This document shows positions 8,717 to 17,673 of a stretch of DNA of 64,000 nt, piece after piece. The notes under the pieces were generated by a model. It was not told the DNA's origin. It did not search any database and saw only the letters and a program-made list of their open reading frames with translations. Source of the stretch: Melioribacteraceae bacterium. Lineage in GTDB: Bacteria; Bacteroidota; Ignavibacteria; Ignavibacteriales; Melioribacteraceae. Within the stretch, counting starts at the first letter, position 1, and each line of letters begins with the position of its first letter. The position numbers and the translations under genes were made by a program. The stretch lies in assembly GCA_011525875.1 (NCBI GenBank), contig WYBN01000010.1:62001-126000 (forward strand), in the 5' to 3' direction.

Positions 8717-9058
8717 TTCGTGCAGATTAGAATGATATGTTCCCATTATTACCGGCGGGGCTTGTGGTATTTTACAGTAGAAAAATATTTACCCGCCCTA
8801 TCCGGAGGATTTGCAAGAACTTATTATTTTCATTTGTTAAGTTTCAAAGGCAGCAAATAATAATTTTGAGGGATAAACATGTAAATTTAATTTGTTCGAA
8901 AATTTTTATGTATATTATCCTTGAATATTTGCTCAAAGATATAGATGTTTTCACTTAATAAATTCCGTTTTGTAGTTCTTTTTAATGTTGGCAATGGAGA
9001 AATTTTCTTTAAAAAATTCACAAGAAACTAATACAATAATAAAATTTGAGGTAATATT
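8717..9058. other. gene-free stretch with hairpin and possible promoter
   Basis: This is 342 bp without a supported gene. It holds an inverted repeat GGCGGG/CCCGCC (8754-8797) with a 32-nt loop and a possible promoter TTG-N21-TATCCTTG (8892-8923). The promoter has one mismatch to TAnnTTTG and would give the ferredoxin gene a leader of about 130 nt. A 73-codon open frame (8737-8958) has no recognisable family and AT-rich composition, and I do not call it. Confidence 0.35.
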
Positions 9059-9391
9059 ATGGCTATAATGATAACTGACGAATGTATCAACTGCGGCGCT
9101 TGCGAGCCTGAGTGCCCGAACACAGCAATTTATGAAGGCGGAGTTGAATGGGAATTAGGAGGAAAAACTTACAGTGAAGGCGACGCCTCTCCAATGGGAG
9201 CCGAGGGTTTCTTCTCCAACGAGTTCTTTTATATCGTACCTGATAAATGCACAGAATGCGTAGGATTCCACGATGAACCGCAGTGTGCAGCTGTCTGCCC
9301 GGTTGATTGCTGTGTGCCAGATCCAAAGCACGTTGAATCAAAAGAAGAGTTACTCGCACGTAAAGAGCATCTAGATTCATTAGGAAGATAA
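9059..9391 (+). CDS. 2[4Fe-4S] ferredoxin, long Bacteroidota/Chlorobi type
   Basis: A small electron carrier. The first cluster motif [12 protein letters not shown] supplies C9, C12, C15 and C19. The second has the insertion found in CxxCx8CxxxCP ferredoxins ([20 protein letters not shown]). Between the clusters lies an extra loop (about residues 24-55, [20 protein letters not shown]). The total of 110 residues is longer than a minimal clostridial ferredoxin but usual for this lineage. The ATG follows TGAGGTAATATT. No obvious operon partner; it is probably a general low-potential donor. Confidence 0.93.
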   Translation: MAIMITDECINCGACEPECPNTAIYEGGVEWELGGKTYSEGDASPMGAEGFFSNEFFYIVPDKCTECVGFHDEPQCAAVCPVDCCVPDPKHVESKEELLARKEHLDSLGR

Positions 9392-9411
9392 TTTATCTGC
9401 AATTCAAAATA

Positions 9412-9495
9412 GGGGCTGTCTTAAAAAGAAAATCGTCTAAAACGTCCTTTGCGGGAGTATTATTTAGCGATGGGCAAAATTTTTAAGATATCCCC
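9412..9495. repeat. imperfect 16-bp inverted repeat element
   Basis: The left arm GGGGCTGTCTTAAAAA (9412-9427) and right arm TTTTTAAGATATCCCC (9480-9495) match at 13 of 16 positions and enclose 52 bp. A T-run follows (9496-9502). The arm shares (A)GGGCTGTCTTAA with the hairpin at 12685-12724. It may be an atypical terminator for the ferredoxin or a small dispersed element. Confidence 0.45.
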
Positions 9496-9521
9496 TTTTT
9501 TATTAACGATTCTTTTTCAAA

Positions 9522-10367
9522 ATGAAAATTGGAAAATATAAACTCATATCTCTGGAGACTGGAACAATATATCTCGACGGAGGAGCAATGTTTGGGGTTG
9601 TTCCCAAAACACTCTGGCAAAAGACTAATCCGGCTGACGAATTAAATAGAGTAAAACTTTCTACCCGGAACCTCCTTCTTATAAGCGATGACAAAATAAT
9701 TTTGATTGATACCGGCATCGGCGAATACTGGGATGATAAATTCACAAAGATTTATGGAGTTGATCATTCGATGCACTCTCTGACGGCAGGGTTTAAGAAA
9801 AACGGAATTGAAGCTGGAGATATTACCGATGTAATTTTAACGCATCTCCATTTCGATCATACCGGCGGCTCGGTTACAAGAGAAAACAATAAATTTCTAC
9901 CGGCTTTTCCTAAGGCAACATATCATGTGCAGAAGAAACATTTCGATTGGGCTAATAATCCAAGCGAGAAGGACAGAGCCAGCTTTATCCGCGAGAGGTT
10001 TATTCCTCTTTTTGAAGAAGGCGTATTGAACCTCATTGATAACAAAAATGAGTTTGACGAAAATATTAGCTTTATGCTAATTGACGGACATACCATCGCA
10101 CAGCAGATGGTTAAGATTTCCGACGGCAGCGAAACACTGCTTTACTGCGCAGATCTTATGCCGTTCGCTTCACATATTCGAATACCGTATATCATGGCTT
10201 ATGATATAAACCCGCTTAAGACGCTTGAAGAGAAAAAAACAATTCTTCCGCAGGCTGCAGAAAAAGAATGGAAATTATTCTTCGAACATGACCCTGAAAT
10301 AACAGCGGCAACTGTTGAGCGAAGCCAAAATGGATTTGTAATCAAAAACGCATTATATGAGTTATAG
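9522..10367 (+). CDS. MBL-fold metallo-hydrolase
   Basis: The metal-binding motif HLHFDHTGG is present, followed by later conserved positions (LIDGHTIAQQMV, LYCADLMPFASH) of the glyoxalase II-like branch. The length of 281 residues is normal for quorum-quenching-type or general hydrolases of this fold (GTIYLDGGAMFGVVPKTLWQ at the start). The substrate is not predictable; a lactonase-like activity is one possibility. It lies 2 bp before a Rieske gene, so the two are probably co-transcribed. Confidence 0.88.
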   Translation: MKIGKYKLISLETGTIYLDGGAMFGVVPKTLWQKTNPADELNRVKLSTRNLLLISDDKIILIDTGIGEYWDDKFTKIYGVDHSMHSLTAGFKKNGIEAGDITDVILTHLHFDHTGGSVTRENNKFLPAFPKATYHVQKKHFDWANNPSEKDRASFIRERFIPLFEEGVLNLIDNKNEFDENISFMLIDGHTIAQQMVKISDGSETLLYCADLMPFASHIRIPYIMAYDINPLKTLEEKKTILPQAAEKEWKLFFEHDPEITAATVERSQNGFVIKNALYEL

Positions 10368-10369
10368 TA

Positions 10370-10705
10370 ATGCTTATTGATAAACAGTTTATTAAAATAT
10401 GCACAATAGACGACTTAAAAGAAAACCTCGGGAAAAGATTTATAATTGACAATTCCGAAATAGCTGTCTTTAAAGTCGAAGGTGAAATTTATGCGCTCAG
10501 CAATATTTGTCCTCACCAGAAATCAGCAATAATATTTGACGGTTTGATCGAATGCGGCAAAGTCATTTGTCCGGCACATGGATGGGAGTTTGATCTTGCA
10601 ACCGGAAATCAAGCCGGCGGAAGAAGGGGATTGACTTCTTATCCTGTATTTATCCATGGGCGCGATGTTTATATCAAAATGATTGAAAAAGATATTAACT
10701 GGTAA
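10370..10705 (+). CDS. Rieske [2Fe-2S] protein
   Basis: The Rieske cluster motifs are intact: CPHQK (Cys and His ligands) and CPAHGWEF (the second pair), 18 residues apart. At 111 residues it consists of the domain only, like stand-alone Rieske ferredoxins or the small subunit of nitrite reductase, with no signal peptide or anchor. It is cytoplasmic. The gene is sandwiched between the MBL hydrolase and queG with short gaps. The redox partner is unknown. Confidence 0.9.
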   Translation: MLIDKQFIKICTIDDLKENLGKRFIIDNSEIAVFKVEGEIYALSNICPHQKSAIIFDGLIECGKVICPAHGWEFDLATGNQAGGRRGLTSYPVFIHGRDVYIKMIEKDINW

Positions 10706-10716
10706 TGTACGGCTAA

Positions 10717-11646
10717 ATGAAAATCACAAATAAAATAGTGATTGACACAGCACATGAATCCGGTTTTTCTTTGGTTGGATTTTGCAAAGCCGAAGAACTT
10801 TCCGAAGAATCAACACGCTTCGAAAAGTGGTTGAAACGGGGTTATCAAGCCGGCATGGCTTATATGGAGAAAAATACTGACCGGCGGCGAAACATTGACT
10901 TAATACTACCCGGCGCAAAATCTGTGATATCTCTCGGCATGAATTATTACACCAATAACTATCACGAAAACAAAGACGGATACGGCAAAATTTCACGATA
11001 TGCCTGGGGTAAGGACTATCATTATATTATTTGGGATGCGCTGGATGAAATGATAACGAAGTTTCGTTCGATAGACAATTCTTTCGAAGGTAAATCCTAT
11101 GTTGATACAGGCCCGGTTATGGATAAAGCCTGGGCTGTGAGAGCGGGGTTGGGGTGGCTCGGCAAGCATACGAATGTAATATCAACACAGATAGGAAGCT
11201 GGTTTTTTATTGCAAACATTATTACTAATTATAACTTCAAGTACGATAAACAAAAAATTGATCATTGCGGGACATGCAGAGCGTGTATTGATGCGTGCCC
11301 GACGAATGCAATTGCCGATGAATATTTAGTCGATGCTAACAAATGCATTTCTTACCTTACAATAGAAAACAAAGGAGCAATTCCAGCAGAGTTCGAAGGG
11401 AAATTTGACAGATGGGTTTTCGGCTGTGATATCTGCCAAGAAGTTTGTCCGTGGAATATAAAATTTGCAGTTGAGTCCAAAGTTGAGGAGTATAATCCTG
11501 TTGAAGGAACAGAAATTAATCTTGATGAAATTGAATCGATGACTCAAAATACATTTAAGCAAAAATTCGGGACTACGCCAATTACACGCGCAAGATTAAA
11601 GGGAATAAAACGGAATGCCAATTTTCTTCGCGGCAGAGGTTACTGA
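10717..11646 (+). CDS. queG: epoxyqueuosine reductase QueG
   Basis: Catalyses the last step of tRNA queuosine synthesis, reduction of epoxyqueuosine, using cobalamin and two [4Fe-4S] clusters. Motifs: CGTCRACIDACPTNAI and CDICQEVCPWN for the clusters, and DTGPVMDKAWAVRAGLGWLG for the cobalamin-binding part. The length of 309 residues matches the shorter QueG class. It follows the Rieske gene by 11 bp. The other queuosine genes are not in the window. Confidence 0.95.
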   Translation: MKITNKIVIDTAHESGFSLVGFCKAEELSEESTRFEKWLKRGYQAGMAYMEKNTDRRRNIDLILPGAKSVISLGMNYYTNNYHENKDGYGKISRYAWGKDYHYIIWDALDEMITKFRSIDNSFEGKSYVDTGPVMDKAWAVRAGLGWLGKHTNVISTQIGSWFFIANIITNYNFKYDKQKIDHCGTCRACIDACPTNAIADEYLVDANKCISYLTIENKGAIPAEFEGKFDRWVFGCDICQEVCPWNIKFAVESKVEEYNPVEGTEINLDEIESMTQNTFKQKFGTTPITRARLKGIKRNANFLRGRGY

Positions 11647-11713
11647 CAGCAATTTTTTTGAATCCAATTGAATTTAAATGAATCTAATAACATTGAAAAA
11701 TATTGAATAAAAA

Positions 11714-12676
11714 ATGGAGAAAACGATGGGTGAAAATCATCATAAAATAATAATTATTGGATCCGGACCGGCTGGGTTAACCGCAGCTCTATATACCGCA
11801 AGATCTGAATTAAAACCAGTAATCTTTGAAGGAATACAACCTGGCGGACAGCTGACAATTACAACCGAAGTGGAAAATTATCCCGGCTTTGAACATGGCA
11901 TTCAAGGACCGGAACTAATGGATATAATGAGAAAACAAGCTCATAGATTCGGCGCGAAATCTTTTTACAAAGAGATTACCGAAGTTGATTTCAGTAAAAG
12001 ACCATTCGTTGTGAAATCGAACAATGAAATCTACACAGCCGATTCGGTTATTATCTCAACGGGAGCTTCTGCTAAACTTCTCGGCATCGAAAGCGAAAAG
12101 AAATACATGGGATACGGCGTATCTGCATGCGCAACCTGCGACGGATTCTTTTTCAAAAATTTAAAAGTGTTAGTCGTTGGGGGCGGGGATACTGCAATGG
12201 AAGAAGCGAATTATCTCACAAAATTTGCATCGGAAGTCACCATTGTTCATCGTAGAGAAGGATTCCGCGCATCCAAAATTATGATTGACAGAGCAATGAA
12301 AAATCCGAAAATAAAATTCGAATTGAATTATGTAATTGATGAAGTGCTCGGCAAAGAAGAAGACGGCAAAAAATACGTTACCGGCGCCGTTCTGAAAAAT
12401 ACTGCTGACGGTTCGGTAAAAACTGTGGAAGCAGATGGAATTTTTATGGCAATTGGGCATAAACCTAATACAGAACTTTTTATCGGTCAGCTTGAACTTT
12501 TTGATAACGGTTATTTGAAAGTTAAATCAGGCTCTACGAGAACAAATATCGAAGGAGTTTTCGCCGCGGGTGACGTTGCCGATTCTGTTTATAGACAGGC
12601 TGTAACCGCTGCCGGCACAGGCTGTATGGCTGCACTCGATGCTCAAAGATGGCTGGAAGAAAACGAATTAGCTTAA
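11714..12676 (+). CDS. trxB: thioredoxin reductase
   Basis: This FAD/NADPH enzyme reduces thioredoxin. It has the FAD dinucleotide motif GSGPAG near residue 16, redox-active disulfide CATC (C139, C142) and NADPH motif VVGGGDTAMEEA. The C-terminal FAD motif TNIEGVFAAGDVAD is also present. At 320 residues it is of standard length. Two starts are possible: ATG 11714 and ATG 11726 (MGENHH). A hairpin terminator lies just downstream. Confidence 0.96.
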   Translation: MEKTMGENHHKIIIIGSGPAGLTAALYTARSELKPVIFEGIQPGGQLTITTEVENYPGFEHGIQGPELMDIMRKQAHRFGAKSFYKEITEVDFSKRPFVVKSNNEIYTADSVIISTGASAKLLGIESEKKYMGYGVSACATCDGFFFKNLKVLVVGGGDTAMEEANYLTKFASEVTIVHRREGFRASKIMIDRAMKNPKIKFELNYVIDEVLGKEEDGKKYVTGAVLKNTADGSVKTVEADGIFMAIGHKPNTELFIGQLELFDNGYLKVKSGSTRTNIEGVFAAGDVADSVYRQAVTAAGTGCMAALDAQRWLEENELA

Positions 12677-12684
12677 TTAAATGA

Positions 12685-12724
12685 GGCTGTCTTATCAACC
12701 AAAATAATATTTGTTAAGACAGCC
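12685..12724. terminator. perfect hairpin between convergent genes
   Basis: A 10-bp perfect stem GGCTGTCTTA / TAAGACAGCC with a 20-nt loop lies between trxB (plus) and the DUF6249 gene (minus). Its position suggests a bidirectional terminator, but no long T-run follows on the plus strand. Its arm sequence is shared with the element at 9412, so it may be a repeat co-opted as a terminator. Confidence 0.55.
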
Positions 12725-12732
12725 CTAAATTC

Positions 12733-13074
12733 CTACAGCTCTGAATTCTTATCAAGATTTCTTGTTATAAGAAACGAGACAATGAAACCGAGTCCGGTCA
12801 TAGAAATAATCAAGAAGGGCACCCATTCTTCAATTTCTGTGAATCGGTCAATCAATAGACCAGAGCCAAGACCAACTCCAAAAAACAAAGTGACGATGCC
12901 TATTTTCATCATAAGATAAGGATCGCGTTTGGTTTTGAAGAATTCCATCATTTGTTCGTATGATAACCCTTTTTCGATCATGAGCTGCTTTTCACGGCTT
13001 CTGAAATAAATGTGGGAAACCCAAATAATTCCGATAACCAAAAAAAGTATTATCGGTATAAATACTTCAGACAT
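12733..13074 (-). CDS. DUF6249-like small membrane protein
   Basis: A 113-residue protein with an N-terminal membrane helix (about 5-24), then a charged stretch with the pattern EKQLMIEKGLSYEQMMEFFK, and two further helices (about 55-75 and 85-105). This shape fits the DUF6249 family of Bacteroidota and relatives. The function is unknown. A GGAGG-like site (TGGAGGTATAAG) precedes the start at 13074. It stands divergent to the ECF sigma gene, with which it shares the intergenic region. Confidence 0.7.
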   Translation of the reverse strand: MSEVFIPIILFLVIGIIWVSHIYFRSREKQLMIEKGLSYEQMMEFFKTKRDPYLMMKIGIVTLFFGVGLGSGLLIDRFTEIEEWVPFLIISMTGLGFIVSFLITRNLDKNSEL

Positions 13075-13231
13075 CTTATACCTCCATATTAATTTTAATC
13101 TTCAATGCTTATGACCGGCGAAAATATGTAATGGTTACAAAATTCGGTTATTATTTATGGATAAATTTTTGTTATCTTAAAACCTATACAGAACTGCTCT
13201 TTATTTCCTGGATACTGAGGGCAAAAAAAAC

Positions 13232-13260
13232 GTAACCTTTTGAGTTAAACCCGGTCTAAA
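13232..13260 (+). promoter_or_regulatory. ECF-type promoter of the sigma gene at 13267
   Basis: The sequence GTAACCTTTT (-35-like, 13232-13241) is followed after 12 nt by GTCTAAA (-10-like, 13254-13260), close to the classic ECF pattern GGAACTT-N15-17-GTCTAA. Only 6 nt separate it from the ATG, so a transcript from here would be almost leaderless. A very similar motif precedes the other ECF gene at 61801. Autoregulation is inferred. Confidence 0.5.
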
Positions 13261-13266
13261 GCGTAG

Positions 13267-13833
13267 ATGAAAAAAATGACTGACATAGAAATAATTGACT
13301 CCGTTACCAGGGGCAACACGGCGGATTTTGCGCTTCTAATAGACCGCTATAAAGACAAAGCTTTTTCACTATTGAAAAGAATGCTGAAGAATGAAATGGA
13401 CGCCGAAGAGGTGCTGCAGGACAGCTTTTTGAAAGCTTACAATTCGCTAAAAAATTTCCGGCATGAAGCAAGATTTTCTACATGGTTTTACCGAATAGTT
13501 TATAATTCTGCTTTAAGCGTTTTATCGGCAAATAAAAGAAAAATTGAGCATGAAATGATTTCAATTGACGAATATTTTCAACCGGGCATAATTGACGATA
13601 GAATCTACTCTTCATCGGAGAATGCTCAGGAATACATCCTTAAGCTCATTGACCAATTGCCGATAAGAAATGCTCTGGTAACAATACTATTTTATGTAGA
13701 TGGTTTGTCGCTTTCGGAGATAAGTAAGGTGATGGACATATCTTTAGTAAACACAAAAGTTTTGCTGCACCGTTCCAGAAATGCTCTGAGGGATATACTG
13801 TTAAAGCACAATTATCAAGAGGAAATGTTATGA
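13267..13833 (+). CDS. RNA polymerase sigma factor, ECF subfamily
   Basis: A 188-residue sigma factor with region 2 (DRYKDKAFSLLKRMLKNEMD then AEEVLQDSFLKAYNSL) and region 4 (LPIRNALVTILFYVDGLSLS then EISKVMDISLVNTKVLLHRS). The intervening region is short, as in ECF factors that lack regions 1 and 3. The start ATG could also be 13276 (MTDIEIID). The stop overlaps the next gene by 4 bp, and that gene is a membrane protein, so a sigma/anti-sigma pair is likely. The upstream motif suggests autoregulation. Confidence 0.93.
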   Translation: MKKMTDIEIIDSVTRGNTADFALLIDRYKDKAFSLLKRMLKNEMDAEEVLQDSFLKAYNSLKNFRHEARFSTWFYRIVYNSALSVLSANKRKIEHEMISIDEYFQPGIIDDRIYSSSENAQEYILKLIDQLPIRNALVTILFYVDGLSLSEISKVMDISLVNTKVLLHRSRNALRDILLKHNYQEEML

Positions 13834-14363
13834 AAAAGAATACTGATGAATTATTGAACGATTATATTGATAATCAGATAGACGGCTTTATGCTTGAGGA
13901 AATAAATGAAAGAATTAAAACCGATTTAATTCTGCTGAAAAAACTCCAGGCATTAAAGACAATTGATCAGTCTCTATGGCATATCGAGATTTATCCGGCT
14001 CCCGATGGATTTACAAAAAAAATAATGACTAAATTAATTAATCCGTCTGTCGCAGCGCTTAATAAAATCAAATCATTTTTCGTAAGCGTTGTCGGGCTGC
14101 TCAGCACATCAATCTTAGCATTGCTTTTGGCTGCCTATTTAACGGCATCATCTGCAGTTTCGGAAAGAGAAACCTTTGTCAAACTTGATTCTGTTATTAC
14201 ATTCATTAAAGAAAATATGTCGTATGGTTTTAGTTTTGTCGGCAGTCAAAAAGCAGTTTCAATCGGTTGGGTAGCAAGTATGATTCTTATAATAAGCGTT
14301 TATTTTATAGTCGAATCTCATATCAATTTTAAAAATAAAATTAAACAGATAAACCGTAATTAA
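13830..14363 (+). CDS. putative anti-sigma factor
   Basis: A 177-residue protein coupled to the ECF gene (ATGA overlap). It opens with the anti-sigma-like pattern ELLNDYIDNQIDG and has APDGFTKKIMTKL, comparable to TSENFEFNLMTRI in the anti-sigma candidate at 62392. Two membrane helices follow (about 85-107 and 148-166). No zinc-binding HxxxCxxC is present. The assignment rests on position and topology. Confidence 0.65.
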   Translation: MKKNTDELLNDYIDNQIDGFMLEEINERIKTDLILLKKLQALKTIDQSLWHIEIYPAPDGFTKKIMTKLINPSVAALNKIKSFFVSVVGLLSTSILALLLAAYLTASSAVSERETFVKLDSVITFIKENMSYGFSFVGSQKAVSIGWVASMILIISVYFIVESHINFKNKIKQINRN

Positions 14364-14398
14364 ACTCAATCTCAAATCGAAGAAAATTAATCAGACCC

Positions 14399-14422
14399 GT
14401 TAAAGAAACGTTTGTCTTTAAC
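14399..14422. terminator. weak hairpin before era
   Basis: An 8-bp perfect stem GTTAAAGA / TCTTTAAC with an 8-nt loop lies between the anti-sigma gene and era. No T-run follows, so termination is uncertain. Confidence 0.3.
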
Positions 14423-14474
14423 ATCTTCCTTCAATATTTTGCACACCAAAATCATGTTCGAAGGGTAAAAGAAA

Positions 14475-15377
14475 TTGAAATCGGGCTTCGTCGCAATTTT
14501 AGGTCTGCCTAATGCCGGAAAATCTACGTTGATGAATGCATTGATTGGCGAGAAACTTTCGATAATTACGAATAAACCGCAGACCACGCGCAAGAAAATT
14601 TTGGGCATTTTAACTACTGAAGAATATCAAATAATCTTTCTCGATACTCCGGGAATATTGGAGCCTGAATATTTACTGCAGGAGAAAATGCTTGAAAGCG
14701 TAAAAGCCGCCGCGAATGACGCCGATGTCATTTTATTTTTGATTGATATAAATTCCGACCCGCAGGGTAATAAAACATTCACCGAGAAAAGCGTTATTGA
14801 GATACTTGACCGAAAAAAGATAAGAAAAATTTTACTCTTGAATAAAATAGATCTTTCGAATCAGAAAACTGTTAAAACCATTATCGAAAAATTTTCATCG
14901 AAAGATACGTTTGAAAAAGTAATTCCAATATCTGCAGCTGAGAGATACAACCTCGATTCGGTGATTGAAGCCGTTCTCGAATACCTGCCTGTGCACCCAA
15001 AATTTTTTCCCGGCGACGACTTAAGTGATGCCAACGAAAGATTTTTTGTCTCGGAAATCATCCGCGAAAAAATATTTGAACAATTCCGCGACGAGATTCC
15101 TTACAGCACAGAAGTGATCATCGAAGAATTTAAGGAAAGGGAAAATAGAAAGGATTATATATCAGCTTCCATAATAGTTGAGAGAGAAACACAGAAGCCA
15201 ATTATAATAGGCAATAAAGGGCAGTCAATAAAAAAAATAGGCGAAAGAGCGCGGGCTGCGGTTGAGCAATTTTTAGGACGTGCCGTTTTTCTTGAATTAA
15301 GAGTTAAAGTCAGAAATAAATGGCGCAATAATGCTAATTTGTTAAAGAGTTTTGGTTACGATATTTCAGATGAATAA
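14475..15377 (+). CDS. era: GTPase Era
   Basis: Ribosome-associated GTPase that assists 16S rRNA 3'-end processing and 30S assembly. G motifs: GLPNAGKS (10-17), DTPG, and NKID. The C-terminal KH domain contains the typical IIGNKGQSIKKIGERAR. Its length of 300 residues is standard. The start is TTG (14475), preceded by GAAGGGTAAAAGAAA; the sequence MKSGFVAILG from here matches other Era N termini. Confidence 0.96.
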   Translation: MKSGFVAILGLPNAGKSTLMNALIGEKLSIITNKPQTTRKKILGILTTEEYQIIFLDTPGILEPEYLLQEKMLESVKAAANDADVILFLIDINSDPQGNKTFTEKSVIEILDRKKIRKILLLNKIDLSNQKTVKTIIEKFSSKDTFEKVIPISAAERYNLDSVIEAVLEYLPVHPKFFPGDDLSDANERFFVSEIIREKIFEQFRDEIPYSTEVIIEEFKERENRKDYISASIIVERETQKPIIIGNKGQSIKKIGERARAAVEQFLGRAVFLELRVKVRNKWRNNANLLKSFGYDISDE

Positions 15378-16308
15378 TTCTAATATTTCGTTCCACGAGA
15401 GATTCAGAAGTGAAATTGCACTTTTGCTTGTTACACTGCTATGGGGCGGGACATTTGCAATTGTTAAGGAATCACTTAACGATATTTCTTCTATGCTGTT
15501 TATTGCGTTAAGATTTTCTTTTGCGGCATTGTTGTTAACGCCTTTTGTTTTGAAGCAGAGAAAGTATTTTAACACAAAATCTGTTGTTGCCGGTATAATT
15601 TTGGGGATGCTGATGTTTTTTGCCTTCGCGGCTCAGACTGTCGGATTAAAATATACTACCGCAACAAAGTCCGGTTTTTTAACCGGGACTCTCGTTGTCA
15701 TGGTCCCTATTTTGCAGACAATCATAAAAAAAACCGTTCCTTCCAGAGGATCAATAATAGGCGTTGCCCTTGTATTTACAGGAATTGTTTTTTTATCAAG
15801 CGGAGGGGATTCCATTTTAACCTTCATTGATGATCTTGGCAGTAATTTTAATATCGGCGATTGGCTTACCTTAGTATGCGCATTTCTTTTTGCTCTTCAT
15901 GTAGTATACCTGGATATGTTCTCAAACAAATATAATTTTTGGGTTCTTCTATTTTTTCAGATTTTCATTTCAGCGTTGATGGGATTTGGCGCATCGTCGC
16001 TTTTTTCAGCTGTAAACCTTGAAGCAGTGCGGCTAAATCTTACAACATATTTATTGTTTGGCTTGGTCTATACTTCAATTCTTGCTACTCTTATTACAAC
16101 AGCTCTTCAAACAAAATTTCAAAAAAATGTTACACCAACAAAAGCGGGCATTATTTATTCTTTCGAACCGATTTTTGCCGCTATAATTGCCTTTTTTGCA
16201 TTGAGTGAAAAAATCACTAATTTTGGTTTGATTGGTTGCGTATTGATTTTTTCAGGTCTTTTAATTTCCGAAGTTTATGACGCATTAAAAAAAAGAAATG
16301 GACAGTGA
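15370..16308 (+). CDS. EamA/DMT superfamily permease
   Basis: About ten membrane helices in two EamA halves, beginning LLWGGTFAIVKESL and later SFEPIFAAIIAFFAL, the repeat of drug/metabolite transporters. The ATG at 15370 is preferred over the TTG at 15352, because the latter would add residues inside the end of era. It overlaps era by 8 bp and acylphosphatase by 11 bp. The substrate is unknown; related proteins export amino acids or metabolites. Confidence 0.92.
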   Translation: MNNSNISFHERFRSEIALLLVTLLWGGTFAIVKESLNDISSMLFIALRFSFAALLLTPFVLKQRKYFNTKSVVAGIILGMLMFFAFAAQTVGLKYTTATKSGFLTGTLVVMVPILQTIIKKTVPSRGSIIGVALVFTGIVFLSSGGDSILTFIDDLGSNFNIGDWLTLVCAFLFALHVVYLDMFSNKYNFWVLLFFQIFISALMGFGASSLFSAVNLEAVRLNLTTYLLFGLVYTSILATLITTALQTKFQKNVTPTKAGIIYSFEPIFAAIIAFFALSEKITNFGLIGCVLIFSGLLISEVYDALKKRNGQ

Positions 16309-16582
16309 CTTAGCCAGATATGAATTACACGTACACGGTCTTGTTCAAGGGGTCGGATTCAGATATTTCGTGTACCGGGAAGCGGTAGATCTCGGTTTAA
16401 AAGGATTCGTGAAAAATTTATATTCAGGAGAAGTCTTTATAATTGCCGAAGGAAAAATCTATCAACTGGAAGAATTGTTTAACAAGGTAAGAATAGGTCC
16501 CGCTCATGCGCATGTTAGAAATGTAAATTTACAAGTGAGCAGCCACAAAAATGAATTTAAGAGATTTGAAATCAGGTATTGA
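16298..16582 (+). CDS. acyP: acylphosphatase
   Basis: This 94-residue enzyme hydrolyses acyl phosphates. The phosphate-binding GLVQGVGFRYF contains the catalytic arginine, and GFVKNL has the catalytic asparagine. The gene overlaps the permease upstream and the ispF region downstream, so it is part of the same unit. Confidence 0.94.
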   Translation: MDSDLARYELHVHGLVQGVGFRYFVYREAVDLGLKGFVKNLYSGEVFIIAEGKIYQLEELFNKVRIGPAHAHVRNVNLQVSSHKNEFKRFEIRY

Positions 16583-16584
16583 AT

Positions 16585-17070
16585 ATGGATTATAGAATTG
16601 GGTTTGGATATGATGTTCATTCATTTGCTTCAGGGAGAAAACTTATTCTCGGCGGCGTTGAAATTCCGCACGAGAAAGGGCTTCTAGGTCATTCCGATGC
16701 GGATGTTCTTCTTCACGCAGTCTGTGATGCAATGCTCGGCGCATTGGCTTTAGGAGATATTGGCATGCACTTTCCCGATAACGATAATACGTATAAAAAT
16801 ATTGACAGTAAGATTTTGTTGGAGAAAACCTACCGCATAATTAACGATAAAAATTATTCTGTAGTTAATCTCGATTCGACATTAGTAATTCAGCAGCCGA
16901 AGATTGCGCCTTATGTTGATCAAATGATAAAATCCATTTCGGATATTCTGCACTGTTCGGCAGACGCGATTTCAATTAAAGCAACGACTTCAGAAAAGCT
17001 GGGATTTGCCGGCAGAGAAGAGGGCGCCGCGGCATTTGCTACTGTACTGCTCAAACGGAACGGCGGCTGA
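16585..17070 (+). CDS. ispF: 2-C-methyl-D-erythritol 2,4-cyclodiphosphate synthase
   Basis: Fifth enzyme of the non-mevalonate (MEP) isoprenoid pathway, forming the cyclodiphosphate with release of CMP. Motifs: YRIGFGYDVHSFASGR (zinc-binding Asp/His), GHSDADVLLHAVCDAMLGA, and KATTSEKLGF. The ATG at 16585 has an AGG 8 nt upstream; a TTG at 16579 is the alternative. The stop overlaps the next start (TGATG). IspD is not in the window. Confidence 0.96.
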   Translation: MDYRIGFGYDVHSFASGRKLILGGVEIPHEKGLLGHSDADVLLHAVCDAMLGALALGDIGMHFPDNDNTYKNIDSKILLEKTYRIINDKNYSVVNLDSTLVIQQPKIAPYVDQMIKSISDILHCSADAISIKATTSEKLGFAGREEGAAAFATVLLKRNGG

Positions 17071-17672
17071 TGGTACAAGAAATTTTTTCTTTTATCAGCG
17101 CCGTTGATCCTTTATGGATTTATCTGACTCTATTTTTTTTTTCATTCATTGAAAATGTTTTTCCGCCTTCGCCGAGCGATTTGGTTGTTGTGTTCGGAGC
17201 CTCGATGATCGCTTCAACTTCAGTGGATTATTTTCCTGTATTGTTAATTACAAGCATAGGGAGCGCGCTCGGATTTATTTTAATGTATTATGTCGGCAAA
17301 CTTTTCGGGGATAAAATTATAAAGCGGGGCAAGATAAAATTTCTTTCGCAGGAAGACCTCAGCCGCACTGATATATGGTTCACGAAATACGGCTATAAGC
17401 TTATCATTGCTAATAGATTTTTGCCCGGCACAAGATCGGTTATTAGTTTTTTTTCGGGTATGTATGAACTCGATATTCTTAAAACATTTTTATATGCTTC
17501 GATAAGCGCATTTATCTGGAACGCTGTGATAATTTATCTTGGAATGCTTCTTGGGAACAACATTGAATTAATAGATTACTATTTAACCGTATATTCAAAA
17601 GTGATAGTCCTTATCACAGTTCTAATAATCATATTTTTTACCGTTAGATATTATTTGAGAAAAGAGAAATAG
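17070..17672 (+). CDS. DedA/SNARE-associated family membrane protein
   Basis: A 200-residue protein with the DedA core: FIENVFPPSPSD near the start, then the signature NRFLPGTRSVISFFSGMYEL before the C-terminal helices. Such proteins are needed for envelope homeostasis and proton motive force; some act as phospholipid or undecaprenyl-phosphate flippases. It overlaps ispF by 1 bp and lies 1 bp before lnt. Confidence 0.93.
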   Translation: MVQEIFSFISAVDPLWIYLTLFFFSFIENVFPPSPSDLVVVFGASMIASTSVDYFPVLLITSIGSALGFILMYYVGKLFGDKIIKRGKIKFLSQEDLSRTDIWFTKYGYKLIIANRFLPGTRSVISFFSGMYELDILKTFLYASISAFIWNAVIIYLGMLLGNNIELIDYYLTVYSKVIVLITVLIIIFFTVRYYLRKEK

Positions 17673-17673
17673 A

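Noticed and set aside
8737-8958. 73-codon open frame on the plus strand before the ferredoxin gene
   Set aside because: AT-rich, no recognisable family, no ribosome site, and it overlaps the hairpin and promoter candidates.
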